Positions 42,979 through 53,087 are shown, numbered from the stretch's first letter. The stretch is 64,000 nt of DNA from Cellulosilyticum sp. I15G10I2 (GCF_900095725.1 NZ_FMMP01000019.1:84097-148096), one strand, 5' to 3'. Notes: a model not told the origin generated them from the sequence alone. A program made the numbers and translations.

Positions 42979-44235
42979 TTAATGATATCTTTTCAGTGCA
43001 TTTGCTAGTCGATCTAATTCGAATCGCTGATTGAAAAACGCCATACTGACTCTCACTAAGCCGTCATACGGCGTCCCTTCCGTTAGCTTCTGTACATACA
43101 GGTCTGCCCCGCACAGTCCGTTTTTGGTTATTATACCGTAATTGTCATAGAGATATTCTGCGGTTTCTTGGTATGTTTTGTCACGAACGTTGAAGGAAAT
43201 AATGGGAATACGATCTTCCAGACACCTTGTATCGCCGTAAAGGATCACATTGGCGTTGAGGGACAGTAAGTTGATGCCATATGCTAATAGGTCACTCTCA
43301 TGCTTACGGATAGCATTCATCCCCGTGTTTTCAATTGTCAGCAGTGAGCAGCTAAGTGCAATCGCACCTAGTAAGTTGTTAGAACCACTCTCATAGCGCT
43401 CGGGACCCAGCTTAAGTACAACATGTTGGTCGGTTGCAAGAGATTCCATGCCAGCGCCAAAATAGAGAGGAAGTGCATTGTCAAATACATTTTGTGGTCC
43501 GATAAGTACGCCAGAATACGCTGGCGCGTAGATTTTGTGTGCGCTAAAAGAGAGATAATCGATACGTTCTTTGGGATCTAAGGATCTCATACGGATATTT
43601 CTATGCTGCACGAGCTGGGCGCCGTCTACGAATATTTCTGCACCATACCGGTGAGCCATACGGGCGATGTCATGAATTGGATTGACATAACCAGTAACAT
43701 TGCTGGCACCTGTTATTGCCACAAGTTTTACTCTACCACGGTACTTCCGTAGCTTCCGTTCTAGATCTGTCATGGAGAGCCGTCCATCAGGCAATACGTC
43801 AGCGAGTACAGTTTCAAAGCGATACTTCCATGGGAAATAATTGGAAAGGTGCTCCATATAAGTGGTGATGACGACGGGGTTTTGGCCTTGGTAGCGTATG
43901 TCTATCACATGACTTAGTATATTGATAGCTTCTGTCGAGTTTTTCGTATAGATAGCTATGTCCTGTTCCATATCTGCACCGACATATTGCTTAATGGTTG
44001 TACGCCCCTTCTTGTAGAGTTCAGCTAGAAAGTCTGCCTTTAGAGAATTATTCCCCACATATTTATACCAGGGGGTGTATTCTTCAATGGCTTTGATAAC
44101 AGATTCCATTGGAGGCGTTGTGGCACCGTTATCAAAATAGATGTTGAACATGTTGCCATTGTTCGTGGGTATTAGTGACGTGATATCTACAGTTAGGTTC
44201 TGCAACCCATTAGCTGCATCTTTTATATCTTTCAT
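42979..44235 (-). CDS. Class V aminotransferase, cysteine-desulfurase-like
   Basis: A 418-residue PLP enzyme of the IscS/SufS/CsdA fold. It shows IYFDNGATTPP, TKNSTEAIN, ITGASNVTG, IFVDGAQLVQH (D204 and Q207) and the PLP lysine K234 in SFSAHKIYAPAYSGVLIGP. The C-terminus has NGLCGADLYVQ, where desulfurases carry a cysteine loop, though here it is short of the usual RSGxHC form. It might use cysteine, selenocysteine or another amino acid. No iscU, sufU or thiI gene is adjacent. It lies downstream of a tandem-HTH regulator in the same direction (92 nt), which may control it. Confidence 0.82.
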   Translation of the reverse strand: MKDIKDAANGLQNLTVDITSLIPTNNGNMFNIYFDNGATTPPMESVIKAIEEYTPWYKYVGNNSLKADFLAELYKKGRTTIKQYVGADMEQDIAIYTKNSTEAINILSHVIDIRYQGQNPVVITTYMEHLSNYFPWKYRFETVLADVLPDGRLSMTDLERKLRKYRGRVKLVAITGASNVTGYVNPIHDIARMAHRYGAEIFVDGAQLVQHRNIRMRSLDPKERIDYLSFSAHKIYAPAYSGVLIGPQNVFDNALPLYFGAGMESLATDQHVVLKLGPERYESGSNNLLGAIALSCSLLTIENTGMNAIRKHESDLLAYGINLLSLNANVILYGDTRCLEDRIPIISFNVRDKTYQETAEYLYDNYGIITKNGLCGADLYVQKLTEGTPYDGLVRVSMAFFNQRFELDRLANALKRYH

Positions 44236-44327
44236 GTTATTTTCCTCATACTATAGCATTCTTTTACAGTATATGCACATGATGTAACAACAGTGTCAGG
44301 GTGAACCATCTCATAGGTTGATGTATA

Positions 44328-46196
44328 TTATTTTATATATTTTTCTAAGAACTTGATCAATGAATCATTATCATTAAAAGCCATTCCGCTTTTTTCACCA
44401 ATTCTACGCACATATTCTAAATAGGCATTGCATATTACAGGGTGCCCAAAATTTGAAATAACAGGCGATATGCCATTTTTCATCACAATAACGCCGATAT
44501 TTTTTTTAACGATGATTTGCAAGTTAGGAAAAATATTTTCTTTTAATGGGATAAGATGAAAACCTTCATTTCCATTTAAAAGTACGACAATATCATTTAG
44601 ATGTTCAGAATACTCTTCGGCAGTATAGTATATTGGCGTATTTAAGAACATATCTCCAACATTAAGAGGGATTTTAGTATCTGAAATAAATGTGTCATGA
44701 GGCAAGTAAACGTACTCACTGACAATGCCTGACTGTAATGCTTTTTGCAGAATAAGTTGCTGAGTACTATGATATTCAACCATTTTTTCAATTGTTTTTT
44801 CATCAAGACCTGATCTTCTAATAATTTTATTAAATAGTGCTTTGGACATTGTGCCGATCGAAAGTGATGATAATAGCTTTCTGGTTTCTCCTTGGACGCT
44901 CAGCATTTCTTTTTGCAAAAATAACAAGCCCTTCGAATCACCCGGCATAAACATTCTTACGAAAGGCTTTGATTGTGCAGCAAGCGCAGAAAACTGTTTT
45001 TCGTAATAATCCACTTTTTCGTTTGTAATATAGTGATACTCTCCGCTGTCTTCTGTTCCTCGTACAAAGCTTGCAACGATTGCAGCTTTTTTGGATGCAA
45101 TAAACATAGTGTGTGCAAAGTGACTATTGGAGGCTTTGTCAAAATAATAAGACTCAATCAAGCCTGACATATACAAAGGCAGCCACTTGCTAATAGATTC
45201 AAGTAGTTCATTTAAATTTCTATTGACATTGTGAATAATTTTTAACCGCTTTTTGCTTTTTAGTGTATAAATCATTAATGCTTGCCACTGTCTTGCAAAA
45301 CTAGGGTCAGACGTTAACCACTCTAGGTTTTGATCTGAATAAAGGGTCAAAGTACCGGGCTCCTTTTCCATTGCTTGTGAACCTAGAAATCTAATAACAG
45401 CACGCCGTAGACCATCGGTGCCAAAATAGCATGTTGTAGCTTCGTTTAATATATCAAGTGGCACAACTGCTTGAAGTGGCGGCAAATGAGAGATATTTTC
45501 AAGTGTGAAGGAGTCTATATTTTCTAAAAAGGAGTCTAGTATTTGAAGACTTTCTTCTTTATCAGCATCTTTAAGCCATGCGTATAAAGAATCAATGACG
45601 GCATGACTATCCTTTTTATCAATTGTATTTGACAAGTCTATTAAATTGCATAGTTCATCTAGGGCATTGCTATGAACAGCTCTTTTATATAGATAATGAC
45701 AAATAGCTCTTACAGCAGCTTCCCCAGAAGGAATTCTGGATCTGTTTCTATATCTGCTTATTAAGGAAGAATCGACATTAACAGCATTTGCCAGGCGAAT
45801 ATTAGAAATATCAAGAAGATTCATCAAGGCATTTAATTTATCCGCAAAGAACTTGTAGGTTATCTTTTGAGTTTCTTTTTGGACTTTAGAACTTATAACA
45901 TCTGAATCAAAGTCACTTAGTAACCATCTAAAAAGCCATTCTGAAAGACTATAGGTTGTAGTATTCTCAGGATACGAACAAATTTCATAGAGTTGTTTTT
46001 CGCGTTCTATTTCTTTTGAGTGGATCACGATTGCATTACAAATTTTCACAAGCTGCTTGCTTGCTTTGGTTGGAACTCTGCTGCCACTGCGGAAGCGGCT
46101 AATAATAGAGGGATCAATATCCGCTATCCTAGCAAGCTGTGTGTTTGTCAAATCGTATACATCAGATATGAGATTAATTTTGTCCTTAAAATTCAT
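44328..46196 (-). CDS. Regulator-like protein with two XRE-type HTH motifs
   Basis: A 622-residue protein with two similar HTH segments near the N-terminus: TNTQLARIADIDPSIISRFR (about 17-36, continuing SGSRVPTKAS) and SNIRLANAVNVDSSLISRYR (about 131-150, continuing NRSRIPSGEA). The second is a copy of the first. The remaining 400 residues have no known domain, with a run of helices and some beta strands. It probably binds DNA as a dimer and senses a ligand through the large C-terminal part. The divergent region upstream has an inverted repeat that could be its operator. It is in line with the aminotransferase gene. Confidence 0.72.
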   Translation of the reverse strand: MNFKDKINLISDVYDLTNTQLARIADIDPSIISRFRSGSRVPTKASKQLVKICNAIVIHSKEIEREKQLYEICSYPENTTTYSLSEWLFRWLLSDFDSDVISSKVQKETQKITYKFFADKLNALMNLLDISNIRLANAVNVDSSLISRYRNRSRIPSGEAAVRAICHYLYKRAVHSNALDELCNLIDLSNTIDKKDSHAVIDSLYAWLKDADKEESLQILDSFLENIDSFTLENISHLPPLQAVVPLDILNEATTCYFGTDGLRRAVIRFLGSQAMEKEPGTLTLYSDQNLEWLTSDPSFARQWQALMIYTLKSKKRLKIIHNVNRNLNELLESISKWLPLYMSGLIESYYFDKASNSHFAHTMFIASKKAAIVASFVRGTEDSGEYHYITNEKVDYYEKQFSALAAQSKPFVRMFMPGDSKGLLFLQKEMLSVQGETRKLLSSLSIGTMSKALFNKIIRRSGLDEKTIEKMVEYHSTQQLILQKALQSGIVSEYVYLPHDTFISDTKIPLNVGDMFLNTPIYYTAEEYSEHLNDIVVLLNGNEGFHLIPLKENIFPNLQIIVKKNIGVIVMKNGISPVISNFGHPVICNAYLEYVRRIGEKSGMAFNDNDSLIKFLEKYIK

Positions 46197-46247
46197 AAAT
46201 CATCTCCAATCATAGTAGTACTAAAATAATTTTTATTATACTAAGCC

Positions 46248-46278
46248 GTGACACTTTTAGCAATGACAAATGTGTCAC
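46248..46278. promoter_or_regulatory. Inverted repeat GTGACAC-N17-GTGTCAC
   Basis: GTGACAC (46248-46254) and GTGTCAC (46272-46278), centres 24 bp apart, lie between the tandem-HTH gene and the divergent YcxB-like gene. The spacing would put both half sites on one face of DNA for a two-headed regulator. Confidence 0.5.
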
Positions 46279-46354
46279 AATTCATGCTATTCATAAAATT
46301 TGGCTATATAATAATAAAAAGTGGCATGAAGAGCTGAAGGGAAGTAGGGATAAA

Positions 46355-46891
46355 ATGAATGATTTAAAAGAAATGGTATGGGAAATACGTATTCCTATTT
46401 TTAAAAATAGCCTTATTCTCAGGCAATTGATGTTTGCTATAGGTATTCCTTTTGGAACATTGCTTATGTATCTCATTTATATCAAAGGCTATTATGGTGC
46501 ACTATTAGTAGCTTTAACACTTTTGCTAACGTTTATTTTTATTCAAGTCGTTTATGGCGGAACTTATGATGTTAAATATATCATGAATAAAAAAGGAGTG
46601 CGTTGCGCTTACCAAGAAAAGCAGCGCAAGAAAAACAACATTATTAACACCTTGTTGTTCTTTAGTGGGATTTTTTCGGGGAAGCCTACCTATGCCGGCG
46701 CAGGCGTTTTAGCAAATGCAAGACAAGATGAGTTTATAGCATGGAAAAAGGTTATCAAAATAAAATATTTTGATCATAAAAGGATTATCGTTGTAAAATC
46801 AGGCTATTTAGATCATATAACAATCTTTTGTGAAAATGATGATTATGATAAAATCAAGACTTTCGTAAAGAACAATACAAAAATCAGCTAA
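46355..46891 (+). CDS. YcxB-like membrane protein
   Basis: A 178-residue protein with two transmembrane segments (about residues 23-42 and 46-63), then a soluble domain (YDVKYIMNKKGVRCAY, then FIAWKKVIKIKYFDHKRIIVV) that resembles YcxB-type bacterial PH-like domains. No catalytic motif was seen. The ribosome site GAAGTAGGG is moderate. It is the first of a run of envelope-related genes on the + strand with small gaps, possibly an operon through the DUF2207 and LemA genes. Confidence 0.6.
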   Translation: MNDLKEMVWEIRIPIFKNSLILRQLMFAIGIPFGTLLMYLIYIKGYYGALLVALTLLLTFIFIQVVYGGTYDVKYIMNKKGVRCAYQEKQRKKNNIINTLLFFSGIFSGKPTYAGAGVLANARQDEFIAWKKVIKIKYFDHKRIIVVKSGYLDHITIFCENDDYDKIKTFVKNNTKIS

Positions 46892-46913
46892 TTTATAGAA
46901 GGGTGGGATGTTT

Positions 46914-47714
46914 ATGTATTGCCCAAATTGTGGGGCGAGCTTACCAGGTCATGCATTGATTTGCTCTCGGTGCGGGGAGTCGATTCATTTACTGGAACCT
47001 CATAGTAATCAAGATAAAAACATTCAAGATAACAATACTCAAGAGAATGATATTCAATACAGTAATAACCAACACATTGAGTCACCGTACGAAATGACAC
47101 GGCTGCCTAAGGCTAAAGCGCCTAATCGAAAACTATTTGAAATGATAGGAATAATTGTCATTGCAATTATCATTTTAAGTGCAATTATCATTTTAGCATT
47201 AGAAGGAAAAAACGAAAAAAGTGATATGACATATACAAAAGAAACATACAGAGAGGAAGCCCAACCAGAAAAAGTTTTAGAACAAGACATTTATGAAGAG
47301 GAAGGTTTTATAGAAGAAACCGAAAAGGGGATAGATGGACTGAGCAGCGAATTAACTGTGCATGACATCGAAGGGCAGTGGCAAGTAAGACTATATGATG
47401 ATGGCGAATATAGCCATAAGGAAGAATGGATATGGATCGTAACACCCATTGATGACACAAACTTTATCATTAATTTCCCCCCAGATGAATTGTTTGATGA
47501 GGAACTTGATACCGAAGGCATAGAGGGCATAGAAGACGTTACAATTACGGCGAGACTTGAAAAAAACATACTTTATGTTAAGTTTCCGACAGATGACACG
47601 ATTTCAGTTAGGCTTGCAATGAAAAATGGAAAATTACAAGGAGAAGGCAAGCTTATAATAGGTGACCCAGAAGGTGATGTAACTGTAACGTTAGAAATGC
47701 TTAAAGACAATTAA
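46914..47714 (+). CDS. Zinc-ribbon membrane protein
   Basis: A 266-residue protein with an N-terminal zinc ribbon (MYCPNCGASLPGHALICSRCG), a polar linker rich in N and Q, one transmembrane segment at about residues 74-92 (IIVIAIIILSAIIILAL) and an acidic outer domain of about 170 residues (WQVRLYDDGEYSHKEEWIWI...). The zinc-ribbon-plus-anchor layout is common in Firmicutes envelope proteins of unknown role. ATG 46914 lies 6 nt after GGGTGGG; the ATG at 46908 touches that site. It follows the YcxB-like gene by 22 nt. Confidence 0.7.
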   Translation: MYCPNCGASLPGHALICSRCGESIHLLEPHSNQDKNIQDNNTQENDIQYSNNQHIESPYEMTRLPKAKAPNRKLFEMIGIIVIAIIILSAIIILALEGKNEKSDMTYTKETYREEAQPEKVLEQDIYEEEGFIEETEKGIDGLSSELTVHDIEGQWQVRLYDDGEYSHKEEWIWIVTPIDDTNFIINFPPDELFDEELDTEGIEGIEDVTITARLEKNILYVKFPTDDTISVRLAMKNGKLQGEGKLIIGDPEGDVTVTLEMLKDN

Positions 47715-47857
47715 AGTTAAGGAGGAAGGCTACACCTTTAGTGGCGTAACACTCAAGCGGCTTGAGCGCATAGATGTTGATGCCATACAAATTGTGGGAC
47801 AGCCAGAATTCGTATTCACAAGACCTAAACAATAAGCGATGGAAAGGAAGTGGTTTG

Positions 47858-49783
47858 ATGATCAGAAAATTCTTTTTATACACTTGTTTGATTTTCATAG
47901 GCTTATTGACGCTTGTGGGTGTTATTCATAATATAACAGGTTTTAATGCTATTAGCTTTATAACAGACAAGGCGTATCGGTATTACTCTTTTGACAGTCT
48001 TCATTATGAGGTTAAAATGTTAGCGGACGGTGATGCTAAGGTCGTAATGGATGTGTCCTACAACTACAAAATAGGTAGGTTTTCAAGAGTGACCTTTGAG
48101 CTTGATGGTGACATTTCAGATCTAGTTGTGAGTGAAAATGGAAAGGCTTTTACACTTTTGGGCGATTTTGATAGTAGTCGACCAGAAAATACCTATTATT
48201 ATACAAAACAAGGCAATAAAACCCAATTACAGCTCTACATGCGAGCCGAAAAAGAAGAACGCACCTTTACCATCGCATTTAAACAAAAACAAACAACTGT
48301 TTTATATGAGGATTGTGCTGTTTACTTCCATAAATTTTTATCAGAGTCAAATGATATGAAGATTGGGAGGGTGTCTGCAAAAATAAAGATGGTTACTGGG
48401 GCAAAAAGAGATAATACTCTCATATGGGGGCATGGAGCAGGTCAGGGCAAGATTGAATTTGATCATGAGGATAAAAACGTTTTACTCTCTATAAAAAATC
48501 CGCCTAAATACAATTATGTTGAAGCTAGGATTTTAATGTCTGATAAATTATTTCAGGATTGCCAATATGTACAATCCTTTAAGATGAAGGGCAATGTTAT
48601 ACGTGATGAAACAAATGGGGCAAAAAAAGAGGATAAAGAAAGAAGAAATAGGGCCCTATCAACCATTTTAGGATTTTTTGCTTCCGTTGTAATAATGAGT
48701 ATTCCCCTTGCAGTGAGACTAAAGGAACGGAAACTGTATAGGAGGATCACACCTGAAATGATGCCTCAATATTATAGGGATATTCCCCTTAATATTCCAC
48801 CAGCCATTATGCATAAACTGTTTTATTATTATGATAAAAACAATCATTTACCCAAAGCTATTTCCGCAACTATTGTGGACTTAATTCAGAGAAAAATGAT
48901 TGACGTTTGTTATGAGTATAGGGGCAGAAAAAGTGAAATTGTTTTAACACCAAGCCCAAAAAAAATTGAAAGGGCAGAGGTTACAGGGTTAGAGGCTACA
49001 CTTATGCATTTTATGTTTAAAACAGTTGGAAAAGATAACAAGGTTACAGTGAATCAAATCAGACAGTTTTGTAAAAATAAAAACAATTTTGCCGCAACCT
49101 CAGTCATGCTAAAAAGTGTGACATCTGCTACTGAAAAATTGTGGATTAAGTACGGGTATGAGCTGAATAAAAAGGAAGAGGGCAAGTTTTCATTTATTAC
49201 AGTTTTTATGCTTATAGGTGCAATTGGCGCATATGTCTTTATCGCAAATAATAAGTCTAGCCCCACAACAGCAGCCATGGTATGGGTTTTAGTAAGCCTA
49301 GTTATTGGGTTTATCATCTCAATGAATATCAGTAAGAAGCCTGGTAGACTGAATCAAATGGGTGAAAACAATTTATCTTTGTGGCAAGGGTTTTACAATT
49401 TTTTAAAAGATTTTACACTCTTTAAAGAAAAGGATTTGCCAGAGCTATTTATGTGGGAACGTTATTTAGTTTATGCAACAGCCCTGGGTGTTGCTGAAAA
49501 AGTCTTGAAAAAGCTCAAACTAAAATACCCTCAGCTGGACGACCAAAATTATTTAAATGATAATAATATGCATATGTTTTATACGATGTCTAGCTATAAC
49601 ACCAATCAATCCTACCTATTGGGAGATTTAACCACATCTTTTGAAAGTGCGGTTACGGATGCACAAAATGTGGTATCCAATCTGAGTCAATCCTCCAGCA
49701 ACGGTAATGGGGGAGGTTTTTCAAGTGGTGGAGATTCAGGCGGAGGAGGTTCAGGAGGTTTTTCTGGTGGAAGCAGTGACTGA
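47858..49783 (+). CDS. DUF2207-family membrane protein
   Basis: A 641-residue membrane protein of the DUF2207 type: signal or anchor at residues about 3-25, extracellular beta-rich domain (DSLHYEVKMLADGDAKVVMD), a transmembrane helix near 270, a cytoplasmic winged-helix-like part (GLEATLMHFMFKT), and two more helices near 450 and 475. It ends in a glycine/serine tail (SSSNGNGGGFSSGGDSGGGG). ATG 47858 follows GGAAAGGAAGTGG; the longer frame from 47774 lacks support. DUF2207 genes typically neighbour lemA, as here (33 nt). Their joint role is unknown, probably envelope. Confidence 0.8.
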   Translation: MIRKFFLYTCLIFIGLLTLVGVIHNITGFNAISFITDKAYRYYSFDSLHYEVKMLADGDAKVVMDVSYNYKIGRFSRVTFELDGDISDLVVSENGKAFTLLGDFDSSRPENTYYYTKQGNKTQLQLYMRAEKEERTFTIAFKQKQTTVLYEDCAVYFHKFLSESNDMKIGRVSAKIKMVTGAKRDNTLIWGHGAGQGKIEFDHEDKNVLLSIKNPPKYNYVEARILMSDKLFQDCQYVQSFKMKGNVIRDETNGAKKEDKERRNRALSTILGFFASVVIMSIPLAVRLKERKLYRRITPEMMPQYYRDIPLNIPPAIMHKLFYYYDKNNHLPKAISATIVDLIQRKMIDVCYEYRGRKSEIVLTPSPKKIERAEVTGLEATLMHFMFKTVGKDNKVTVNQIRQFCKNKNNFAATSVMLKSVTSATEKLWIKYGYELNKKEEGKFSFITVFMLIGAIGAYVFIANNKSSPTTAAMVWVLVSLVIGFIISMNISKKPGRLNQMGENNLSLWQGFYNFLKDFTLFKEKDLPELFMWERYLVYATALGVAEKVLKKLKLKYPQLDDQNYLNDNNMHMFYTMSSYNTNQSYLLGDLTTSFESAVTDAQNVVSNLSQSSSNGNGGGFSSGGDSGGGGSGGFSGGSSD

Positions 49784-49816
49784 TTTTAAAATATGTAGAA
49801 GAGGGAGGTTGTTTTA

Positions 49817-50378
49817 ATGGGATTTGAAATGATTATTTTGGCTATTATGGTACCTTTATTTTTAGTCTTTATCTGGATGATTTTTGCCTATAATAGCTTG
49901 CAAAAGGGGAGAATAAAAGTAGAAAATAGCTGGGGGCAAATCAATGTTCAGTTAAAAATACGGTCTGATCTTGTGCCTAATCTTGTGAACATTGTAAGTG
50001 GCTATGCAAAGCACGAACAGGAAACCCTTACAAAGGTTATTCAGGCAAGAAATAATTTTTTAACAGCAAAAAACGCCAGGGAAAGTCATTGAAGCTTCTG
50101 GGGAGTTGGGGCCGCTTATGGGCAGGATTTTTGCGGTAGCTGAAAGTTACCCCGATCTTAAGGCTAACCAAAATTTTCTTAATCTGCAAATACAACTGAG
50201 TGAATTAGAACAAAAAATTGCTATGTACAGACAGTTTTATAATGATACGGTTATGATGTACAATCGCAACGTTGTCACTTTTCCAGCTAACATCCCAGCA
50301 GGCTTATTTGGATTTATTGAACTACCTTATTTTAACATTACTGAGCAGGAAAGTATTGCACCTGTCATTACGTTTTAA
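49817..50378 (+). pseudogene. lemA: LemA-family gene disrupted by a frameshift
   Basis: The first frame (49817-50092) reads as a LemA start: a membrane helix, then AYNSLQKGRIKVENSWGQIN, LKIRSDLVPNLVNIV and TLTKVIQARN. It leaves the family sequence near 50075-50085 and stops at TGA 50090-50092. The +1 frame continues it exactly (GKVIEASGELGPLMGRIFAV, AESYPDLKANQNFLNLQIQL, then FNDT-like YN repeats) to 50378. Joined, the product would be about 187 residues, the normal LemA length. One extra base near 50080, or a sequence error, explains this. No slippery motif suggests programmed shifting. Confidence 0.8.
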
Positions 50379-50481
50379 ATGCTTAGCTGAATTAGAATAA
50401 AATGCTGAAACAAAAGGAAATGAAGATGGTAAATTAATAGTCATAGTAGAAGTCTGATAACAAGATATGGAGGCGTTAAGT

Positions 50482-52626
50482 ATGAAAAAATGGATCTTAT
50501 TGGTACTTACATGCATTTTGGTATTAGGGCAGATTATTTTTATTCCCCCTGAAATTTATGCCAAAGATTCGATTTATGATTATGATATCATTTACTCGAA
50601 TTTTAATATTTATAAAGTTTATAGTGGACCTAGCAGTAAGTACACTGGCTTTACGATTAAGAAAGATATTGTTATAACATCTATAACCACATATCACTAT
50701 ATTAATGAAGAGAAGACACCAGGTCAGATTGCACTTGCTGATGAAAAGGGTAATGTCTACGGACCCTGGAAGGCAGTGGGAAGAACTGGTCAAAATGGGG
50801 TTAAGAACGCTTATTGGGATGTGTTTCCGAATATTACATTAAAAGCAAGCGACAACACCGTTTACGGGGTTACAGTTAGTGACACAAGCGGATGGTCATA
50901 TAACAGCCAGTCAGGTGGGCAAGGATTTATTGAAATAAGAGGTTATGAGGCTAATAGCGAAAAAACTGTACTAACACCAACACCAACACAAACGACACCA
51001 TCAACAAAAAATCAATCCATCACACTTAATCAGAATATTGATATAGGTAAAGCGAATGTGATAGGAGATCTATCAAAAACACAATGGTCAGTTGCTATTC
51101 CAGCTAACACTTTTGCTAAAAACACACAAGTCAAAGTAAATATACCCAATAATAACTCCAAGTATAAGTCAGAAGGCTCTCATGTTTTGGGTTCAGTTGT
51201 TGAGATTACATCAGGAGACGGAAAGCCAGTAAGGCTTAAACAGCCGGTTACAATAACGATGAAGCTTCCAGCAGATGTTAAAATAACCGACGCCAACATG
51301 GATGATTATGTGGCAGCTTATTGGACAGGAAAGGGCTGGGACTATATATTCCCTCAGATCGCCGACTTGCGAAAGGGAATTGTTAAATTCAGCACATCCC
51401 ACTTTTCAACCTATGGTGCACTGAAGCTAACAGAACAAGAGAAAGTTAAATTGTATGTGCAAAAAATGGCAGTTCAGCAATGGGCGGATAAAAATAATCG
51501 AACGTTGGTTATGGAAAATATACAGGATACGTTCAAGATAGCTTTTGAGAAAATGGGCTTATCAGACGCAACTGCTCAGGGAGAGCTTATAAGGGCTGTC
51601 ATATCAGAAAATGATTTCGCCTCACTTATAGTAAGCGCCGAACGAGGTGATGTCGTATCTTATACCGCGAAATGCGGAGAAATGGCGGCAAATGCCCTCA
51701 TTATGAAATATAAAGGAGGCGACAAGTATTTAACTAATCTGGCGGGCAAAGGTGCGGCAGCTGCAACAGGCGTAGGTAAAGCATTGATAAAAGTTTATGA
51801 TGGCAACTATAAAGGTGGGGCGGAAGAGCTTTCTTTGGCGTTTGTGAACTATTTTCCTGCTGGGAGAGCGTTTACAGCTACTAAAGAAGCCATAAGCAAA
51901 GGCATTAATACATGGAGAGATTCAGAGATCGAGTATGCATACAAAAGCTACAACAAAATGGTGGGTAATGGTGTGTATGGTTTCGTTAGTACTGATGACT
52001 GGAATACTTTACTGCAGCAAATAGGACCTGCGTTAATGAGAATGCAACTTGAGGCAAAACAGGCATATGCTGCTCAACGAGGAATTTCTATTAATGACGT
52101 GTATAAAGACAAAACATTGAGCGCTAAAATTGATCAAGAGGTTTCGGCTAATCTTAAAAAGACATTTGATAAACGTAAGGCTAATGAAGTCAACATTAAA
52201 AACAGAGAAGCAGAATATACCAAAATCGTCCAGGGGTTTATGAGGGATGGTCTATTAACGAGAATGTCATTTGGTTTTGCGGTAGATATGGATATAGAGA
52301 CCAGACTCAGAACGCTGTTTGCAGTAAGACAAAACATATTGGGCATTTTTGACGGCAAAATGCCTGTGCTAAGCATAGGAGAAAACGCTGAACAAAACTT
52401 GAACCAAGCGATTGCCGAATGGATACGGCTTGGTCCTAAACAAAGGGATAAATTTTACGACTGGCTTGAACAAAAAGGTTATTTGATTAAAGGACAAAGT
52501 GGCTCTAATAATAACGGTGAAGACTCGAATAATCCTGACCCGTTTAAAGGTGGTTCAGTCATTCCCCAAGGGGCTGATTCACCATTTAACGTAATTCCTG
52601 GTAACGGAACGAAAAAGTCAAACTGA
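50482..52626 (+). CDS. Large secreted protein with ZU5/beta-sandwich-like domains
   Basis: A 714-residue exported protein with a signal peptide (MKKWILLVLTCILVLGQIIF). A first beta domain spans about residues 25-160, then a proline/threonine linker (TPTPTQTTPSTKNQ). A domain at about 185-320 resembles the ZU5/'IPANTF' type found in surface proteins (SVAIPANTFAKNTQVKVNIP, VLGSVVEITSGDGKPV, STSHFSTYGALKL). A helical C-terminal half of about 380 residues has no known motif. ATG 50482 lies 8 nt after GGAGG. No sortase signal was found. Surface or envelope function is likely, and the role is unknown. Confidence 0.65.
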   Translation: MKKWILLVLTCILVLGQIIFIPPEIYAKDSIYDYDIIYSNFNIYKVYSGPSSKYTGFTIKKDIVITSITTYHYINEEKTPGQIALADEKGNVYGPWKAVGRTGQNGVKNAYWDVFPNITLKASDNTVYGVTVSDTSGWSYNSQSGGQGFIEIRGYEANSEKTVLTPTPTQTTPSTKNQSITLNQNIDIGKANVIGDLSKTQWSVAIPANTFAKNTQVKVNIPNNNSKYKSEGSHVLGSVVEITSGDGKPVRLKQPVTITMKLPADVKITDANMDDYVAAYWTGKGWDYIFPQIADLRKGIVKFSTSHFSTYGALKLTEQEKVKLYVQKMAVQQWADKNNRTLVMENIQDTFKIAFEKMGLSDATAQGELIRAVISENDFASLIVSAERGDVVSYTAKCGEMAANALIMKYKGGDKYLTNLAGKGAAAATGVGKALIKVYDGNYKGGAEELSLAFVNYFPAGRAFTATKEAISKGINTWRDSEIEYAYKSYNKMVGNGVYGFVSTDDWNTLLQQIGPALMRMQLEAKQAYAAQRGISINDVYKDKTLSAKIDQEVSANLKKTFDKRKANEVNIKNREAEYTKIVQGFMRDGLLTRMSFGFAVDMDIETRLRTLFAVRQNILGIFDGKMPVLSIGENAEQNLNQAIAEWIRLGPKQRDKFYDWLEQKGYLIKGQSGSNNNGEDSNNPDPFKGGSVIPQGADSPFNVIPGNGTKKSN

Positions 52627-52726
52627 AATGCCTTATGATGTGACTTTGGCAGATAGTGTAAAGTAGCAGAAAGGTCTGCTGCGCTCCTAGAAGTGAGAAT
52701 AGATAAAATTGGCTTTTGATAAGGCC

Positions 52727-52771
52727 TTGACAGTTGAACGGCGGTTAGTGGTATAATCTCACAAAGGAGCG
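52727..52771 (+). promoter_or_regulatory. Promoter and ribosome site of the 77-residue gene
   Basis: TTGACA (52727-52732), a 19-nt spacer and TATAAT (52752-52757) precede AAAGGAG (about 52763-52769) and the ATG at 52779. Confidence 0.75.
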
Positions 52772-52778
52772 TGATTTC

Positions 52779-53012
52779 ATGAAGGTAGATGATCAAGTGG
52801 AAATTAAATGTTCTGAAATTGATCCTGTGACAATGGAAAATGTTGAGGTTTGGAGAATGGGCAGAATACTATCTTGTGATGATTTTAGTTTTAAGGTAGA
52901 ATTCGTGGAAGGACATGGTAACAAGTGTGAAACTTTCCCTGTATCTATACTTGAACAAGGAGATGCTAGACTGATACCAATCATGAGCTTTTCCTCAATG
53001 TTTTACGAATAG
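52779..53012 (+). CDS. Small soluble protein, unknown
   Basis: A 77-residue protein with a good promoter, a good ribosome site and a strong terminator, so it is a real monocistronic gene. The sequence MKVDDQVEIKCSEIDPVTME continues VEVWRMGRILSCDDFSFKVE and suggests a small beta-barrel (Tudor/SH3-like) fold, but no family is recognised and no catalytic residues stand out. Confidence 0.6.
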   Translation: MKVDDQVEIKCSEIDPVTMENVEVWRMGRILSCDDFSFKVEFVEGHGNKCETFPVSILEQGDARLIPIMSFSSMFYE

Positions 53013-53087
53013 TAAAAAGCCTCTGAGTAAATAAATATAAAGTGTACCCTTTGTAAGGGACATTTTGAAAAAAGTCTATATAGCATT

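Noticed and set aside
50060..50110. Programmed +1 frameshift in lemA
   Set aside because: No slippery codon, stop-codon context or stimulatory structure was seen; a plain insertion or sequence error is simpler.
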